From the NCBI GenBank assembly GCA_030272585.1, contig BSYQ01000014.1:1488001-1552000 (forward strand): a stretch of DNA of 64,000 nt, written 5' to 3'. Shown in pieces: positions 45,530 through 60,100 of this stretch (position 1 is the stretch's first letter; each line of letters starts with the position of its first letter). This stretch comes from Bryopsis sp. KO-2023. Its lineage: Eukaryota > Chlorophyta > Ulvophyceae > Bryopsidales > Bryopsidaceae. A program made the position numbers and the translations under genes. Below the pieces are notes generated by a model. It made no database searches. It saw nothing but the letters and a program-made list of their open reading frames with translations, and was not told the origin of the DNA.

Positions 45530-48160
45530 GTCTATTGTAAATGGTCAGTGTCTGTTTTCTTTGGTGTGCGGGGCTTCTGTTTTGGACATGCTTCATTTCA
45601 AGCCCTTTCCAAAACATTTGGACTATCTGGGCACATTTATCTCCTGTTCTCTTTGATGAGTTATGATTTCAATCTGGCCACTGCAGATCGTGGCGAAATT
45701 CTTGACTCAGCGAGATGTTTGTTGTCTCCTATACTTCGCGGTATGCAATCCTTGATTCCAAGCCTTTTTCCCGAAAAATTTCTGAAGTATTTGCATCTTT
45801 CATGAGTTGCTCATGGGCATGAGCTGCTGTTCTTATTGGGGAATTGAGATTCTAGACCATGTAGGTTGCACAAGAATCCTCGACTCTTTGTCTGAAAACT
45901 TCTCTTCAGTTGTGTTTTTTTCCATCCAGTTCATCAAGGGCGCTCATGCAGCCGCAACCTTCTGCGGTATTTGATTCAGTGTGGATTGAACCATGAAGTT
46001 TCACGATTCGATTCAAATTTGAAATACAGAAACTCTCCACGCTGTCAATCCTTTTTTTTAATGTTTGAGATGTTCAAAAATGGGATCTGTCACATGGGTG
46101 TTCCCTGAAGGTGAATTCAAAAAGTGAGTTCGAATTTATTGTTTTCTCTATTGAAACTCTAATTTTGCTGATTGGGATTTGTTCTCGTTTCGAGGTTGTG
46201 CTTTCATGGGGAGGCCCAAAATGGTTTAGTGAAAATTCAAATGTCGTTGAATACGCTTCCTGCCTCTGCCTTCTTCTTTCTTTTTCAGCATGATCCGATT
46301 AGCGGCGATTGGCAAGCTGCTCCGCTGAGTCTCAGATATTGGGACCAGGAAAGAGTTGCATTGAAGGAGGCGGGTGTTGTCACAAGTAGCATGTCAGCGT
46401 TTTATTTTTCCTTTCTTAAACCCCCAAATCTAGCATTGTTTCGAAATCAGACGATGTCCATCCTTCAGATTTTTCGGATTTAACAGCACTCCACTGGCTG
46501 TGAAAAATGGCGTTTTAGATTGAACACACACTTATATTTCTATTGCATGGGAAGAGCCATGAAAACTTGACAATCAAAGACTGCTTTGTAAAGGGTGAAA
46601 AAGACTGCTTGTGATCATCTGTCTCTGAAAAATTATCGGTTCTATATGGAAGCCTGGATGTGTTGGATGGAGTCCAGACTCAAATATTTCAACCAAGTGT
46701 GCAAAGTATAGAATGGAAGATTATGTGGTGCAGCACCTTGCACAAAAAGATGTTGTAAATAAAGCCACCCAGTGTGAATCCCAGACACCCTACTTTCCTT
46801 GTCTGAATGTCGGCTGGAGGTTGAATCGCACAAAGAAATCCGTTTAATTGACACACCCCTTCAAAACTAGTTTTTGCTCAGACAATACCGCGGCAGCATG
46901 GTGCCTACCAACTCGCGAAAAGCGACTCCATGCGGTTCTTGGATGCGACCATTTGAGCTCGAAAACATCTTGTTCCATGAAAAATGCCGATCATTGGCTG
47001 GCAGCAGGGGTGTCGCTCGACCCGTTGTTGAAGCAAAGCTTCCTTTCTTTCTTTCTATCTTTTTTTTGCTTTCTTTCCTCGAAAATTTGAAGGACGTCTG
47101 GCCTTTACAACTTACACAGGCTAGTGCCCCTAGGGGAAGGCCTTCCTTCGACGCTCTCGACGCCTTGTTCTTCCAATTTGCTGTCTTCTTCACAGAACTC
47201 ACAGAAACGGACTCTCCAATATTGGAGGTGGCAAACCTGTTCGTCATACTTCGCGAACAGACGCCGGAACAAACTTTGGGTGGATCTGAACTTTTCTGCT
47301 CCGAACAGCCATTGTTCCACAGAGAGACGCCATTGCTATGAGAAAAAAGTAAGGACGCGAAGACACTTGTCCGACTCTTTGCAGAAAACGACGGCAAGAT
47401 ATCTCACCGAATATCTCTGGGCTAGCTTGCGCTGCCACGGCGAGCGCGCAGTGAGACTGCTACGAGCTTGGTCATCGTGCGTGCAGTCTCAAAGGTTCTT
47501 TGAGCAAGCACAAGAAAACGTCTTCTCTAGAAAAGCGTTTCCTTTTGTCGAGTGTGATGACGCACAGGGGCATGCGCACCGTTCAATCGCGCGCGCGTCC
47601 AGGAGGCAATTCACTGGCGCAACAGAAAGCAAAGAAGAGTCTGACGCGAAACCCGAAAACATTGGGGCTATCTGTCGAGTTTTTTCCCCTGGAGAAACAG
47701 GACTCCAGCAAGAATCTTGGGTTCAGTTTGATACTTCATGATTTGTGTTGAAAAAAACATATGAAAGAACAAAACAAAGGAGACAGTCTCATTGTTGGCG
47801 GCATAAGAGTTCAATTCTTTGGACACAAGATGTCGATACCTTCACACTGGTGGAAGTTTTCTTTTCGAATCGAGAGTTCACTTAGAATTTGCCAAAAAGA
47901 CAAGATATTCCCCGTCAGTCAAGCTGCGAAAACAACTCAGATATCGTATGAATGGAAGCTTTTCAATGTATTCTCGGTCGATATGTTACCAGGAATCTCT
48001 GTAGTAAGTTGAGATGTTTTTGGAAAGCCTGGGTTTCATGGTTGGTTTTTGCTGGGTGGAGGGAAAAGACACACAGTGGATTCCTCTGTTCAAAATGATT
48101 AAATAGGCCGAGGTTGCCCCAACACAATTTCTTTCTTTTTGTCTCAGCTCTAAGGCCTCT
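45530..48160. other. Region with possible small exons but no supported gene
   Basis: On the plus strand, short frames flanked by splice-like sites occur at about 45687-45740 (IVAKFLTQRDVCCLLYFA) and 46291-46380 (HDPISGDWQAAPLSLRYWD). They do not join in a common phase. From 46867 to 47740 long frames are open on both strands (176 codons minus, 155 and 205 plus); none shows a domain. A small gene may exist here, but neither strand nor product can be decided. Confidence 0.25.
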
Positions 48161-51100
48161 CTAGGAAGGCCCTGGACCACTGGACGTTATAGGGAGAATC
48201 CCTTCCTGGGCTCTCTTCTTCTTCTTCTTGGCGACGTAGTATATGCCAACTGCGACGCCGACTGTAACCACCAATCCGGCCACAACAATGCCCACGATCA
48301 TCCCAACGGGTGCCTTTTTGCCCTTTTTCGCGACTCCTAAGAGATACAAACAACCACAAACTTCTCAACAACATTTCGTTCCTTTGTTTTACAAGAGGGT
48401 TACACTTTCTCGCCACTGTGCTCACCAGACTGTGTTATGACGATCTGTGGAACTCCAAAGGAATCCACGAAGTCGTTCTGGAACGCTTCTTCAGGCTTGT
48501 TCGTCAACGTGGACTCGATTTCTCTGATTTCGCTGTCTGCCGTGGCGGCTGGAATATCGATCCTGGTTTCTACAACAATGGACCCAGCTCGCATGCTGAG
48601 AATCTCAACACTGGTGGTCTCCACTCCAACGAAATTTGCCAAGTTTTCCCGAATGCCCATCAAGAAAGTAGCGTCCTCTTTGAGGGTTGAGTAGTCCCCA
48701 GCGAACGTGAGCTCCGCCTTGATCTGAATCAAAAGCCAATCTCTCAGCGAACGATTCTTTCTGAAAAAGACATGCACCTACGTTGACAATCGTCAGAGTT
48801 CCATACCTGTCTCTCCTTGGATTTGTTTTCGACCATTGGTGGCGGCGGTGCCCAGTTTGAGCCGGGGACTGTGAGAGCCAACGGGGGTGGCGGCGCTGCT
48901 GGAAGGGAGTATTGAATCACGAACATCTCCCCCAGCTTTTGGAACTCGCAAGCTACCGCCCCCTTGCTCGTGTCGTATCCCAGGTAGGATATCCCATCCT
49001 CGATGGCGGCCTTGCCGTCTACCACTCGGGCACATAGTGTTGGTTCTTTGGTCGAAAAAACGGAGGCATCCACAGGAATGTTCGCGAGGGAGAGGCAATC
49101 GTTGGCGTTGGGGCACAGATCGACTCCGCCCACATGATCCGTCAGCCCGACCTCCAGAATCCCGGACACGATCCTCACATCGGTTGCCCCAATCAAATAT
49201 ATTTCTCCCACCAGGTCTGCCAGGGTGGAGGAATCAGCAAAGTATTGGATGTTGGTTCCCACAGTTTCGACTGGACAAAACTCCCCGCACTTGGTGGGGA
49301 AATCCGCATGCAGTTTCACACTGGGCTGAGCTTCCGAGGCTTGCAACTTTCTTCCTGTGGTGCCTTGTGACGTTTGGATGGTTATGGACTTTCCTCCCAG
49401 GCTCTCAATATTTTCCTTTGAGCATTGCATCACGATGGGGTCAACGGTCGCGGAAGATGTTTTTGAAATCACTGGGTCGACTCCTGGGGTCACAGTTGAG
49501 CACGAGAGCTTGGAGCACAGGGATATAGCGGTCTTCAGCTTATCGTAAAACACGGCTGTTGGTTGGACGTTTGGGTCATTTCCTGTGATCCGCTTCCCTG
49601 CTCCAGACGAGACGATGTTCAACACGTCTTTGCAGTTCTCCCCTTTGAACTTCTTTGCCCCATAATCCGATGCAGTCAACCCGGTAATGACGGCGTCCAG
49701 CATTTGTTCCACCACGGATGCTTCCGTCCAGCCACTTTGGGCCAGTTCGCCCAGTACGCCTTGTGCGATCATGTACTCGTCCGGGTCCACATCCTCCACG
49801 GAGGGGATCTGAGCAATGGATGCTTCTGCGAACTTTCTTGCGATTGATTTCCCTTCATTGGAAGTTATGGCTCCCTTTGCTTCTGCAAGCTCCAATAGCT
49901 GCGCTCCCTTCCTGGACTCTTGAAATACTGTAACTGGATCCCCAGAGCGAGTGCCCTCATCTGCGCCAAGGACCACCTGGTACAATATCGAGTCCAGGGC
50001 GATATCCTGCTCGGGCTCCAGAACCGACACCGTTTCCTCTTGTTGCGCCACTCCTCCGGATGCATCTGTGGCCCTCACCACAAGTGTATGGTTTCCCTGG
50101 CTGAGTCCCTTGAATTCATAGGCCGTTGAAGGCCCGCGCTGGAACAGGACGAATGAACTTCCGACTGTCTCTCCAAACTCGTACATTATTTCAGAATCGT
50201 CGTCAACGAATCCTTTGGCTCTCGCAAGGAAAGAAGCAATTGGGTAGCGGGAGGACTCCGTTGTATTGTGGACGGTGAAGCAATCGCCATTCACGACGTT
50301 CGCACAATATGGCGGTTTGTTTGTCGCGAACGACACCACCACTTCCCCTGTCTCCTCGACACCGTCCTTCCTCAGCGTCGCGGTGCATTCCACCTCGGCA
50401 CCTCCTGGAACTACTCCTGGCCTTATTACCAGATTCCTGGACTGTAGGTCGCCCACAACATTGTTCTCCAGATCTTGTAGTTCGCTGCACCACCAAGAAA
50501 TGCTTGTGCCATCCTTGTGCTCCTCGTCCACTGTGACCATGAGATTGATGATCTCGCTGGGGTTCAAGGTTGCTGGGCACTCCAGAGATCCACAGACCGG
50601 CTTAGCCCTCCCCGTCGGGATTTTGCTGCCCTCCTCTTGTGGTCGGAATTGGACTACGGCTGACGCTGAGCGGGTCTGCTCCAAATCCGTCCTCGATATG
50701 CTCACAGAGTAAAAATGCCATCTACCTGGCACCAGCGCCTCTTTGGGTATGCACAGTTTTGTCCCTTCGATGGTTGGCTGCGTTTTTCCTGTGAAGCAAG
50801 CTTCACCTCCCAACTCATCCACCTCGCACCTCCACTTGGTCGACAGCTCGGACAACGCTGATGGATCATCAGGATCGTACGATCCCGACGCATCCAGGCA
50901 AATGTCCTCTTTTAGCACGACGTCTCCAGTGGGTCCATCGAGTTTTGCGACAAGAGGGGATCCAAGGGCAGTCATTTGCACGTCCAAGGAGGATTGGCCC
51001 TGCAGCCCCCCACTCGAATCCAGGAGGTAGGCCACCAATCTGAGACTATACTGCTGTCCAGGCGATGCGTCAACAGGGCCCTTCACAACCAAGTTTTTCC

Positions 51101-54100
51101 TGTTGTACCCGTCTTCTGGTATCGCCCCCCAAGGTGAAGCGTCGGTGGATATCCACAGATAATCCACCGTGTAGTTGTCGCACACAGAGCTCTTATCCAC
51201 GAAGGCACTGATCTTGAAGCCCTTGCTGATCTCGAAATCCCTATCTTGCTCTCCAAAAATTCCAACAACGGGGACTGCCGCTTCTGCTCGTGTGAAAACG
51301 ATGTCCGAAAAGGAGCTCGCAGACAAATGGTTTGTGACGTCCAAACGGAAATGGTAGTCTCCCGGTGCCAAGGATGAAACTGTTGTGGGTGGCAGCTCGA
51401 ACGACGACTCGGTACTGAAGACGAACAAAACAGTACTTGTTTCCCACATTGTCATAAATGAGCTGAGAACAGAAATGGAACAGAAGTATTTTGAATTACC
51501 TGTGAGCTTGCACAATATTAGCCACCTCTAGGCATGATGGGTCTACTGTAAAAGGTCCAGAAATTCCACTCCTGTAGCATTCGTCAGTATTGATCGTCCA
51601 GTTGTACGTCAGCTCTCTCCTGGTGGGGTCCATAGAGTAGGAAGCGTCAAAGAGTACACCTCCAACCGAATCACCACATCCTGGCGACACGAGCTTGGGA
51701 TACAGCGTCAGTGCTACTGGTGGCACACAGGAAACGCACGTGGCAACCGTTATCTCTCCCGCGAACGGGGTGCCAAGAATGTCCACCAGAGCGGTCTGAT
51801 CCGTCGAAAGCGTTAGCGTGTCTCCTGGAGAAATTGTAGCCCCTTCCAAAAGGTACACTGTGAGTTTTTTCCCCGTCGCAAAACATTGAGCATAGGCGCC
51901 GACCAAGTCCACCGTGGGTTTGTCGAACACAGCGGAACATGGAAAACTCTTCCTTGGGGTGGGGAAATTGAGCTCGACCAAAATTTTGTCGCCCTTGTCG
52001 TCGAACGTCGCTGAGATCGGACTCCTCTCGGCTGGAACACAGATTCCATCGCATGAGGAAATCTGGAGACCACTCTCCGCCGTGCATGACATTTGTTTGC
52101 ATTTCTTGGCAGACCCAGTGTCGCAAGTGAACCCAGTTGCGCACTCGTTCGTCGAAGCACAGGGCGTAAACCGGGCATTGAAATTGTCAATCTGTTCCGT
52201 GTACTGTTCGCAAATGTCTTTGCACTCTCCCACAGACGTGCAAATATCGCTTCCGTCTTTTGGATTGCACGTGCATGATGGATTGACTGTGCTGAACGAA
52301 CAATATTGGGATGCCTGGCAGTCCGACTTGTTGTTGCACTGGTCGGCAGCCAGGGACGTCTCGTTAGCATTGCTTGCTCCGCTCATCAAACCCGTAGGCG
52401 AACACATGTCGATGGCAACGTTGACTTCATTTTCTTGCACACTACAGCTTCCCATGCATCGATCGATCTTTGCACACAGCGCGGCTGGCCGCCTTCCCAG
52501 ACTTCCGTTCCTGCTTCGTCGGACTTCGATTGCTAGTTCTCGACACTCCTCCTTGCTTGCTCTTGTCATAAGGCACGCTTTTTGTATCGCAGCAGCAATG
52601 ATGAACGAATTTGCATCGGGTGGCAGGGACTGAGAGGCATTTTCCATACTGGAGATGCAGTCTCCGCAAGCATAGCAAGCGTCGACGCACTGCTCCTTCC
52701 AGGCACATGTGGGATTTCCATGCGAACCTTCCTTGGTATTGCAACTGAAAGCATCCTGCAAGGGTGAACAGGGGTCGATATCCGGAACGCATCGGCTCGC
52801 ATCCATTGCCCATGAGCAGAGGGTTGAATCGGAGCACGACGCTGCGTCTTTCCTGTGAGGGCACAATATTCGTCAAATATTGTGTTCCACATAGATAAAC
52901 ATGTTCTTTCCAAATATAAATGAAAGAGGCCAGTCTCTTAATTGATATACTTCCAGGATAAGTTTCCAAGCCAACGACATTGAAACTGAAACTGATTCCT
53001 TTCTGATGTTCACCAAGGGATTTTTTCCTGTTCGATATTTGGTGAAGCTTACAAGTTGGCACAGCTGTTCACACGAAGCTTGCAGGTCCCTGAGCTCGTG
53101 CATCCAGGGGCAGATCCGCAAGCATCTACGCCCAAACCACAACAGGTGTCGCCCTTTTCACAGGCGTTCGTCTCGCATCTATCCACAATTTGGCAAAGCT
53201 TCTTGCCGCCCTCTTCTATCGTTTCGCATGTATTGAGGTCATTGCAAACATTGGCGAAGCTCACGCATCGTCCACTAAACGGATTGACTGTTGGAAACCA
53301 CACACAAATCAGCCTCAAAACACAAAGCAACCGAATTCTCGATTATCAAAGTTTAAGTGACGTTCGCAGGATCTCACCAACCTACATGCGTTGTTGTGGG
53401 GCCGCCATTCGCATCGCCCCAGCTCCCTGCATCCCCATTCGTTGCTTGCATTGTTGCACGCATCGTATGCACGTATGCACCGCTTAGTGACGGCGCACGA
53501 TCCACTCAGGCCGCACTCCGTCTTGGTTGACTCACTGAAAACCGCCGTTGTCGAAGAAATACAACACTCGTCGTGGTTTCCATTGCACGAGAAGTCCTTT
53601 GAGGGCTCAACGTCGCACGACTGGAGGAATTCATACAACGTTGTTCGTCAGTACGAATTTTAAGTCAAACTCCCAACAATGGAAGCAAAAGGAAAAGCAT
53701 GAAAGCCCCTCACCGGGACTTTGTGGCATCTTTCGTCTTCTGAGCAGCTGCTCGAGCCGTGGCAAGCCTCGCGGCCATCGGTATCCACACACAGACCAAA
53801 CTTTCCATCGCCCTGTTTCCAAACGACAAAAAAAGTGCAATTAGAAAATACTGGCATCATAGTCACTGGCGAACACGCTTCAAAACACTCACAGTTTTCA
53901 GCGATCTAAAGTCGGTGGACTCGATGAATGTACAGCTCTTGGGACACTCGGCGTAGCCTGTATTCTCCCAAGATTGTCTGAAGGAACTGTCACAAAGATC
54001 CTCCTTCAGTTTACATCGTGTATTTGATACACAGCCGTCAGTCTCCTCGCAAACGGGCTGTGCGGGGACGAGACCACTGTCGTCCTGGTTGCTCTTGCAG

Positions 54101-57100
54101 CAAACGTCTGCACTTGGGTCGCATTGCAAGTATTCGAATTTCTCCGCTCTGCAAGCAAAACACCATCGTCACACAATTTCTTTGACTGAAGGAAGTCTCT
54201 GCTTAAACGGATCACAGCCTACAATGTTTGGCTCGAGAAATCCCCTTCCAATGTCTCCGTGCACGCCGTCCGAACACCTTCCACAGAATTCATCAAATGG
54301 CCTGCTTGCATCAAATCGTGTATGAGCTCCATGGTTTTCATACAGAGCCCTCGTCCTTGGTGCACCTTGGTAAATCCTGCGAAGAACATCAGCACTCGTT
54401 GAGAAACCCGTTCAAAAGAAATCGACCAGAAATCAAAAAGCCAAGAAGCCTACCTGCTTCGTCGCATGCCACCTCAAAGTCTGCCTTAATAACACTCTTG
54501 CCAATGGCATCGAGGTCACCACAGTTTTGGTTCAGGAGGTGCATCTTGGACATCTCCGCAACGCAAACATTCTCCCGAGGTGTCTGTACAAGCGAAGTAG
54601 TATCAGCCAACAAACATGTATCCACACAGAAAATCCCAGCATTCAACAGCTTGTACAAATACGAGTGGTAATCACACTCACGTCTATCAAGGGGCACAGC
54701 TCCTCTTTTGGTTTCAGCGCCTTCAGGTCGGAGAGGAGCTGCTGTGCAGACAGTTCACACTTCTCGCACAGTGGTCCAGGGCACATTACTGTTGCCCCTT
54801 CTTTGCAGACCGCTTCCACCCCCGCAGTCGCCAGGGCAGGGACGAGATCTTCACAGATCTTGGCGGCGGAGCACTCTGGCGATTCCTCGCCTACAGCCTC
54901 AGTCATGCACTGCTCGTCTTTTCTTGCCTGCCTACATCTTGGCCTGGAGGAAGCAAAAACGAGGTCAAAAAGGGACAACTGGATCGAACTCAGAGCTGGG
55001 CGAGCCGATAGAGTGGTCTATCTTACGTGTACGTGCATTGCTCGAAATCTCCACACGTTTTCTTCGATGCGGCAATCTTGCATTGCGCTGTTGAGCGAGC
55101 GATGCACGTTCCTGGCAAGAAGGTGTCTTTTACACCTCCGAACGTCTTGCACATACTTTCCATAGCGATACTTGCCTCTTGATCTGTTCCTGACACCATC
55201 GTCCCCATTTGGGACAGCTGCTCTGCTGCCTCATCACAGGAGGCACATCCGACACCTATCACACATTCCCTCAGTGGTCGTTCGTTTGGTCGCTTAAGAC
55301 GGAACAGCAATTTTCCAAAAGGCGGGCATTATTCGTACCACAATTAGAGTTGCACAAGCCGACAGCGTATGCCGCGTTGGTGCCGTTCCCGAAATAATCC
55401 TGGCCGTAAGCCAGGAGCGCAGTGCCTATTCGCTCGCATAAGGCTCCTACCGTGTCCTCGGCAGACGCACTCAATACGAAAGAGCACCCTTCTTGTGCAT
55501 GACAAACATCCTGCCACACCATTTTGAAAAATTTCACATCACTTGTCGCTGTACTGATCTGGATTTATACAAAAAAAAAACTAGGTAATATTAAGTTTTC
55601 AGCTTTTAAAACAATAGATCCTTTTTTCACTTGTGTTTTAAAACGATGTTAAAAAAGCCACTTTGGACCAAACAACCGACCCACCTTGCTCGTGTGCCAG
55701 GAGCATTCGTCTATGTCGACAACGCCCGCTGGCTCGCACTCCCCTTCAATGAAACATTCCTCCTGCAGCATATCATAATTTTAGCAATTGTTTAGTTGTT
55801 GATATCCGAAGAAAGATGCTCCCACAGACTCATGATCATACCTCTATCGCACATGCATCCTCTTTCAAGCTCTGGCACATGTCTTCGGAAGGAGCGTTTT
55901 CCCCCAATTCCGAGGAATCTTCGTCGTTTCCTTTGATAAACGAGAAGTAGCATGCGTCGCGCATATGCTCCTCGCTCGTCACGTTTGTTGCATCCGCCGC
56001 CAGTAGAGACAGCGTAGACGCAATCACACTTTCGCATGGTTGACAATCATCTCCTGGACATGCATTGAGTTCGGAACATGCGGTGGAAATGTCCGTAGCG
56101 TTTGACGCATCGGGCAATGCATTCATCACGCCCAACAGCTCGCTGGGGAAGGTGTGGCAAAACCAGTCTTCCGAGGCGACATGCGATGCGTCGGTCTTAC
56201 AGCTGACCGCTGCCACCTCCGCCGTGCCCTCGCAATTGCTTTCGAACTGAACACGGGGCTGGAGGGTGCCTTGCATGGCGGCAACGCGTTGCTGACACAA
56301 CGCGCATCGCTTCGAGCTGTCCTCGGGGTCGACACACATGTCCAGGCCTGGAAGCCATACAAAATCAAAAAAATATAGATTGGACAACCGCAACATGGCG
56401 ACAGCAGAGGTTGGGAATCGTCCAGGTACCTGGCCCCACTCCATCGTCTGCACACAGTGTTGACACATCATTCCCGATTGCACCGTCCAGATCCGCACAG
56501 AAGGAGCTCGACTGGCAGCTTGTAAAGAGCTTTTCTTCGCTCTGCCCAACAGATGTGCAATTGCCTTCCACGAACGAGCATTCCTCTTTACTGGATGACC
56601 AGCTGCAGTATCCGTTGGTCTGCACGTGATCAAAACTGGTCTCAGAAAACGAAAGTGTTGCAGTGCTATTAGTTCGTGAAGTCAGAGATGGACGGTATCT
56701 CACCACAACTGCGTCTGAACACGCCTCTTCCAAAACTCCATACTTGCAGCAAGGGTCGGAGCCATCGCAGCTTTTTTCCCAGCCTTCGGTCTGCACGGTG
56801 ACAAAAGGGCAGCTTTCTGGGCAGTCGGGGCCTGCAAAAATCATAGCGATGAGCAACAAGGAAGTAAGACTCAATAGTCATGAGGGCCGGTATGAAAACA
56901 AAACGGATTTGGGGGAATCGTCACCATTCTTTAGGGCTGTTGTTGCACAAGCTGCAGCTTTCGACGGCATGCAAGCATGAAACTTTGGCGCCGAGGACAC
57001 TTGTCTGGCGTGAAGGCTTGGAGTGATCAAACCCTTCGAAAGCTCCCCGTTTGCTTCCGCAACTCTGGCCACATCCACCACGGAGGTCCAAGAACAAAAC

Positions 57101-60100
57101 GTGGACTCGGTACACATATCCTGTGCACCCAAGGCGTGTGCTCAGTATCTGATTCAACGTCGAAACGAGGCTGCAGCTCATTGGAGCCTATCAAGCTTTA
57201 CCAACACAACAATAATGATAATAACCTGAGGAAGTTCGAAGCAAGAATCTTCGAGGACTCCAGCTGAACTTCCCAAACACACTCCGCTTTCCGCGTAACA
57301 TCCTTCGGTCTGGGGGCAAAAAGAGTGTCAGACCCACAGCAGCAAAGAACCAACCTCGCACAGGAAGCGATCGTGTACCTTGAATGGCTCCAAAGCACAA
57401 TTGTCCCGTGTCAATGAGTCGAGCCGCAATGGAATGGGGGCCGTTGCCTCTGCAAACAAAAAATGTGACGCCTTTGAGCCCTCTGCTCCGAATCAGACCA
57501 GACCAATACCAATCAACGAAGAGAAACTCACGCAGTGTCTTGATGATTGGCTGAGGAAGGGGGGTTTCAACTTCCCAGCCGTTTTCATTGAACGTTCCAT
57601 TCCCCACAGTCTCCAGCAACATCTCGATTTTCGGAAGCATATCAGGGTTGATCGTGCCAAAGGTGATCTGGGCGCGCACGCTCCGTGTGCACTCTAAGCT
57701 CAAAGCTCCCAAGATGGATACCACTTCCTGTACACAGGTCAGGAAAAACCTCAGGTTGGATTTGGCTTTTCTATGCTTTTATGTGCTAAGATGGGGGAAG
57801 CGCACCTTGTCGTTCATCGCCGACGCGCCGAATTGATCAGCCACGGCTGTACCCTCCAAGTCCTCCCAAGAAAGTTCAGTGTTGAAAACGACAGTGCTCG
57901 TTTGCATAGGAACAGCGGGGGTCGGGGGCGTTGGCTGGCACGAGAACGGTGGAGGCGGAGGGCTGCAAGAAAACACCGCGACCCAATGTGAGATGTATCT
58001 CCGTTGTAGAAAACGGAACATGCAGACACGCCCATTTGCAGACGTAGGATTGCTCCCTTACCTTGGAGGTGGAGGTGGTGGCGGAGAGTGTGGGCTACGA
58101 TACAGTGAAAAGATAGACCGTTCAGAATACAGACTTCACACATCCACGATCGAACGTGAACTCGAAAATGAACCACATCATCCCTACCTTGAAGGCGGGG
58201 GAGGAAGCGGAGGTGTAGGAGGTGGCGGGGAAGGAGGCGGAGGTGAAGGAGGTGGCGGGGACGGAGGTGGGGGTGGAGGCGTGGGGGGTGTTGGGGGATT
58301 CGGTGGTGGAGAGGGGGGAGGGGGACTTGGTGGTGGCGATGGTGGTGAAGGTGGTGGAGACGGTGGCATGGGAGGAGGTGGCACAGGTGGTGGCGGCGAA
58401 GGAGGAGAAGGTGGCGACGGTGGTGAAGGCGGAGATGGAGGGGACGGTGGCAGTGGCGGCGGTGAAGGAGGAGGGGGTGAAGGCGGTGGAGGAGATGGAG
58501 GAGGGGGAGAAGGGGGCGGAGGGGGAGGAGGTGATGGAGGTGATGGAGGAGGTGGATGAGACGGTGGGAGAGGAGGTGCAGGGGGAGGAGAGGGGGGTGT
58601 AGGGGGTGGGGAAGGAGGTGGTGGAGGCGGTAAAGGAGGCGGAGAGGGGGGCGGCGAGGGAGGAGGAGGTGTTGGAGGCAACGGTGGAGGAGGAGGTGAA
58701 GGAGGCGCGGGGGGTGGGGAGGGCGGTGGAGAGGGCGGGGAGGGTGGCGGAGGACTGGGGGGTGTTGGAGGTGGGGACGGAGGTGGGGAGGGTGGAGAGG
58801 GTGGAGGGGGCGGTGGTGAAAGAGGGGGTGGGGAGGGAGGAGGGGGGTGCATTGGCGGGGGTGGCGGGGATGGAGGAGGAGGGGATGGTGGGGGAGAAGG
58901 CGGTGGAGAGGGAGGCGGAGGGCTTGGAGGTGATGGAGGTGGCGAGGGAGGTGGAGGTGATGGCGGCGACGGAGGGGGCGTCGGTGGAAGTGGTGGAACA
59001 GGAGGCGGGGGAGGCGGAGGCGATGATGGTGGGGGAGGCGGGAAAGGAGGCGGTGGAGGTGTAGGTGGAGGTGATGGTGGCGGCGGAGGCGTGGGAGGAA
59101 GCGGTGGGGCGGGTGGAGGAGTTGGTGGTGGCGAAGGTGGCGGCGCAGGTGGAGATGGAGGTGGCGACGGGGGAGATGGAGGTGGTGATGGAGGTGGCGA
59201 AGGGGGAGGAGACGGGGGAGGCGAGGGCGGTGGAGATGGAGGTGGCGATGGGGGAGGAGACGGGGGAGGCGACGGTGGTGGGGATGGAGGTAGCGGAGGT
59301 GGAGGAGACGGGGGAGGCGAAGGCGGTGGGGAAGGTGGAGATGGTGGTGGAGGAAGTGGTGGTGGTGATGGCGGAGCAGGCGGAGAAGGCGGGGTGGGTG
59401 GCAGAGGTGGGGGAGGTGGGGATGGAGGTGGAGGAGACGGAGGTGGTGAAGGCGGCAGAGGAGGTGGGGGAAGTGGTGGAGGAGAGGGAGGAGAAGACGG
59501 TGGAGACGTTGGCGGCGGAGTTGGAGGCGAGGGTGGTGGTGAAGGCGGTGACGGAGGTGGTGATGGGGGACTTGGCGGAGCAGGCGGTGGAGGGGGAGGT
59601 GGGGTTGGAGGTAGAGGAGGAGATGGAGGAGGGACAGGTGGAGACGGTGGCGGGGGAGTTGGAGGCGGGGGTGGAGATGGTGGTGGTGATGGAGGCGGTG
59701 ACGGTGGAGGTGGGGGAGACGGTGGGGGAGAAGGTGGGAGAGGGGGTGGAGACGGTGGAGACGGTGGAGACGGTGGAGACGGTGGGGACGGTGGGGATGG
59801 CGGAGGGCTGTTGAAACAATCGAAAAGTTAGTCTTCTCATCCCACTGGTGCTTTCTCTGTGCAATCTGCTAAGAGTTATGCATGAGAGAATAGCGGTACC
59901 TTGGAACTGGAGGGGGCGGTGGCGAAGGTGGAGCTGGCGGTGGTGGTGGGGGACTGCGGAGGAGAAAAAAAAACACAGGTGAAAAACGTGTCCCAATGAG
60001 TGCAAATCGTTTTGACAACGGAACTCGGATAATTTTGTGTGTACCTCGTGGGTGGCATTGGAGGTGGTGGGGGTGGCGGGCTGAAATAGAACACAGTTTT

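Noticed and set aside
46867-47741. Frames of 155-205 codons open on both strands
   Set aside because: No domain, no consistent splice joining, and several begin at non-ATG codons. Kept only as an uncertain region.
57879-59831. Long glycine- and glutamate/valine-rich open frames on the plus strand
   Set aside because: They are the mirror of the minus-strand Pro/Ser exon; the minus-strand frame joins all its neighbours in phase and ends at proper splice sites.
58122-60005. 627-codon Ser/Thr/Val-rich frame on the minus strand
   Set aside because: It is the second frame of the same triplet-repeat tract and runs through introns with good splice sites.
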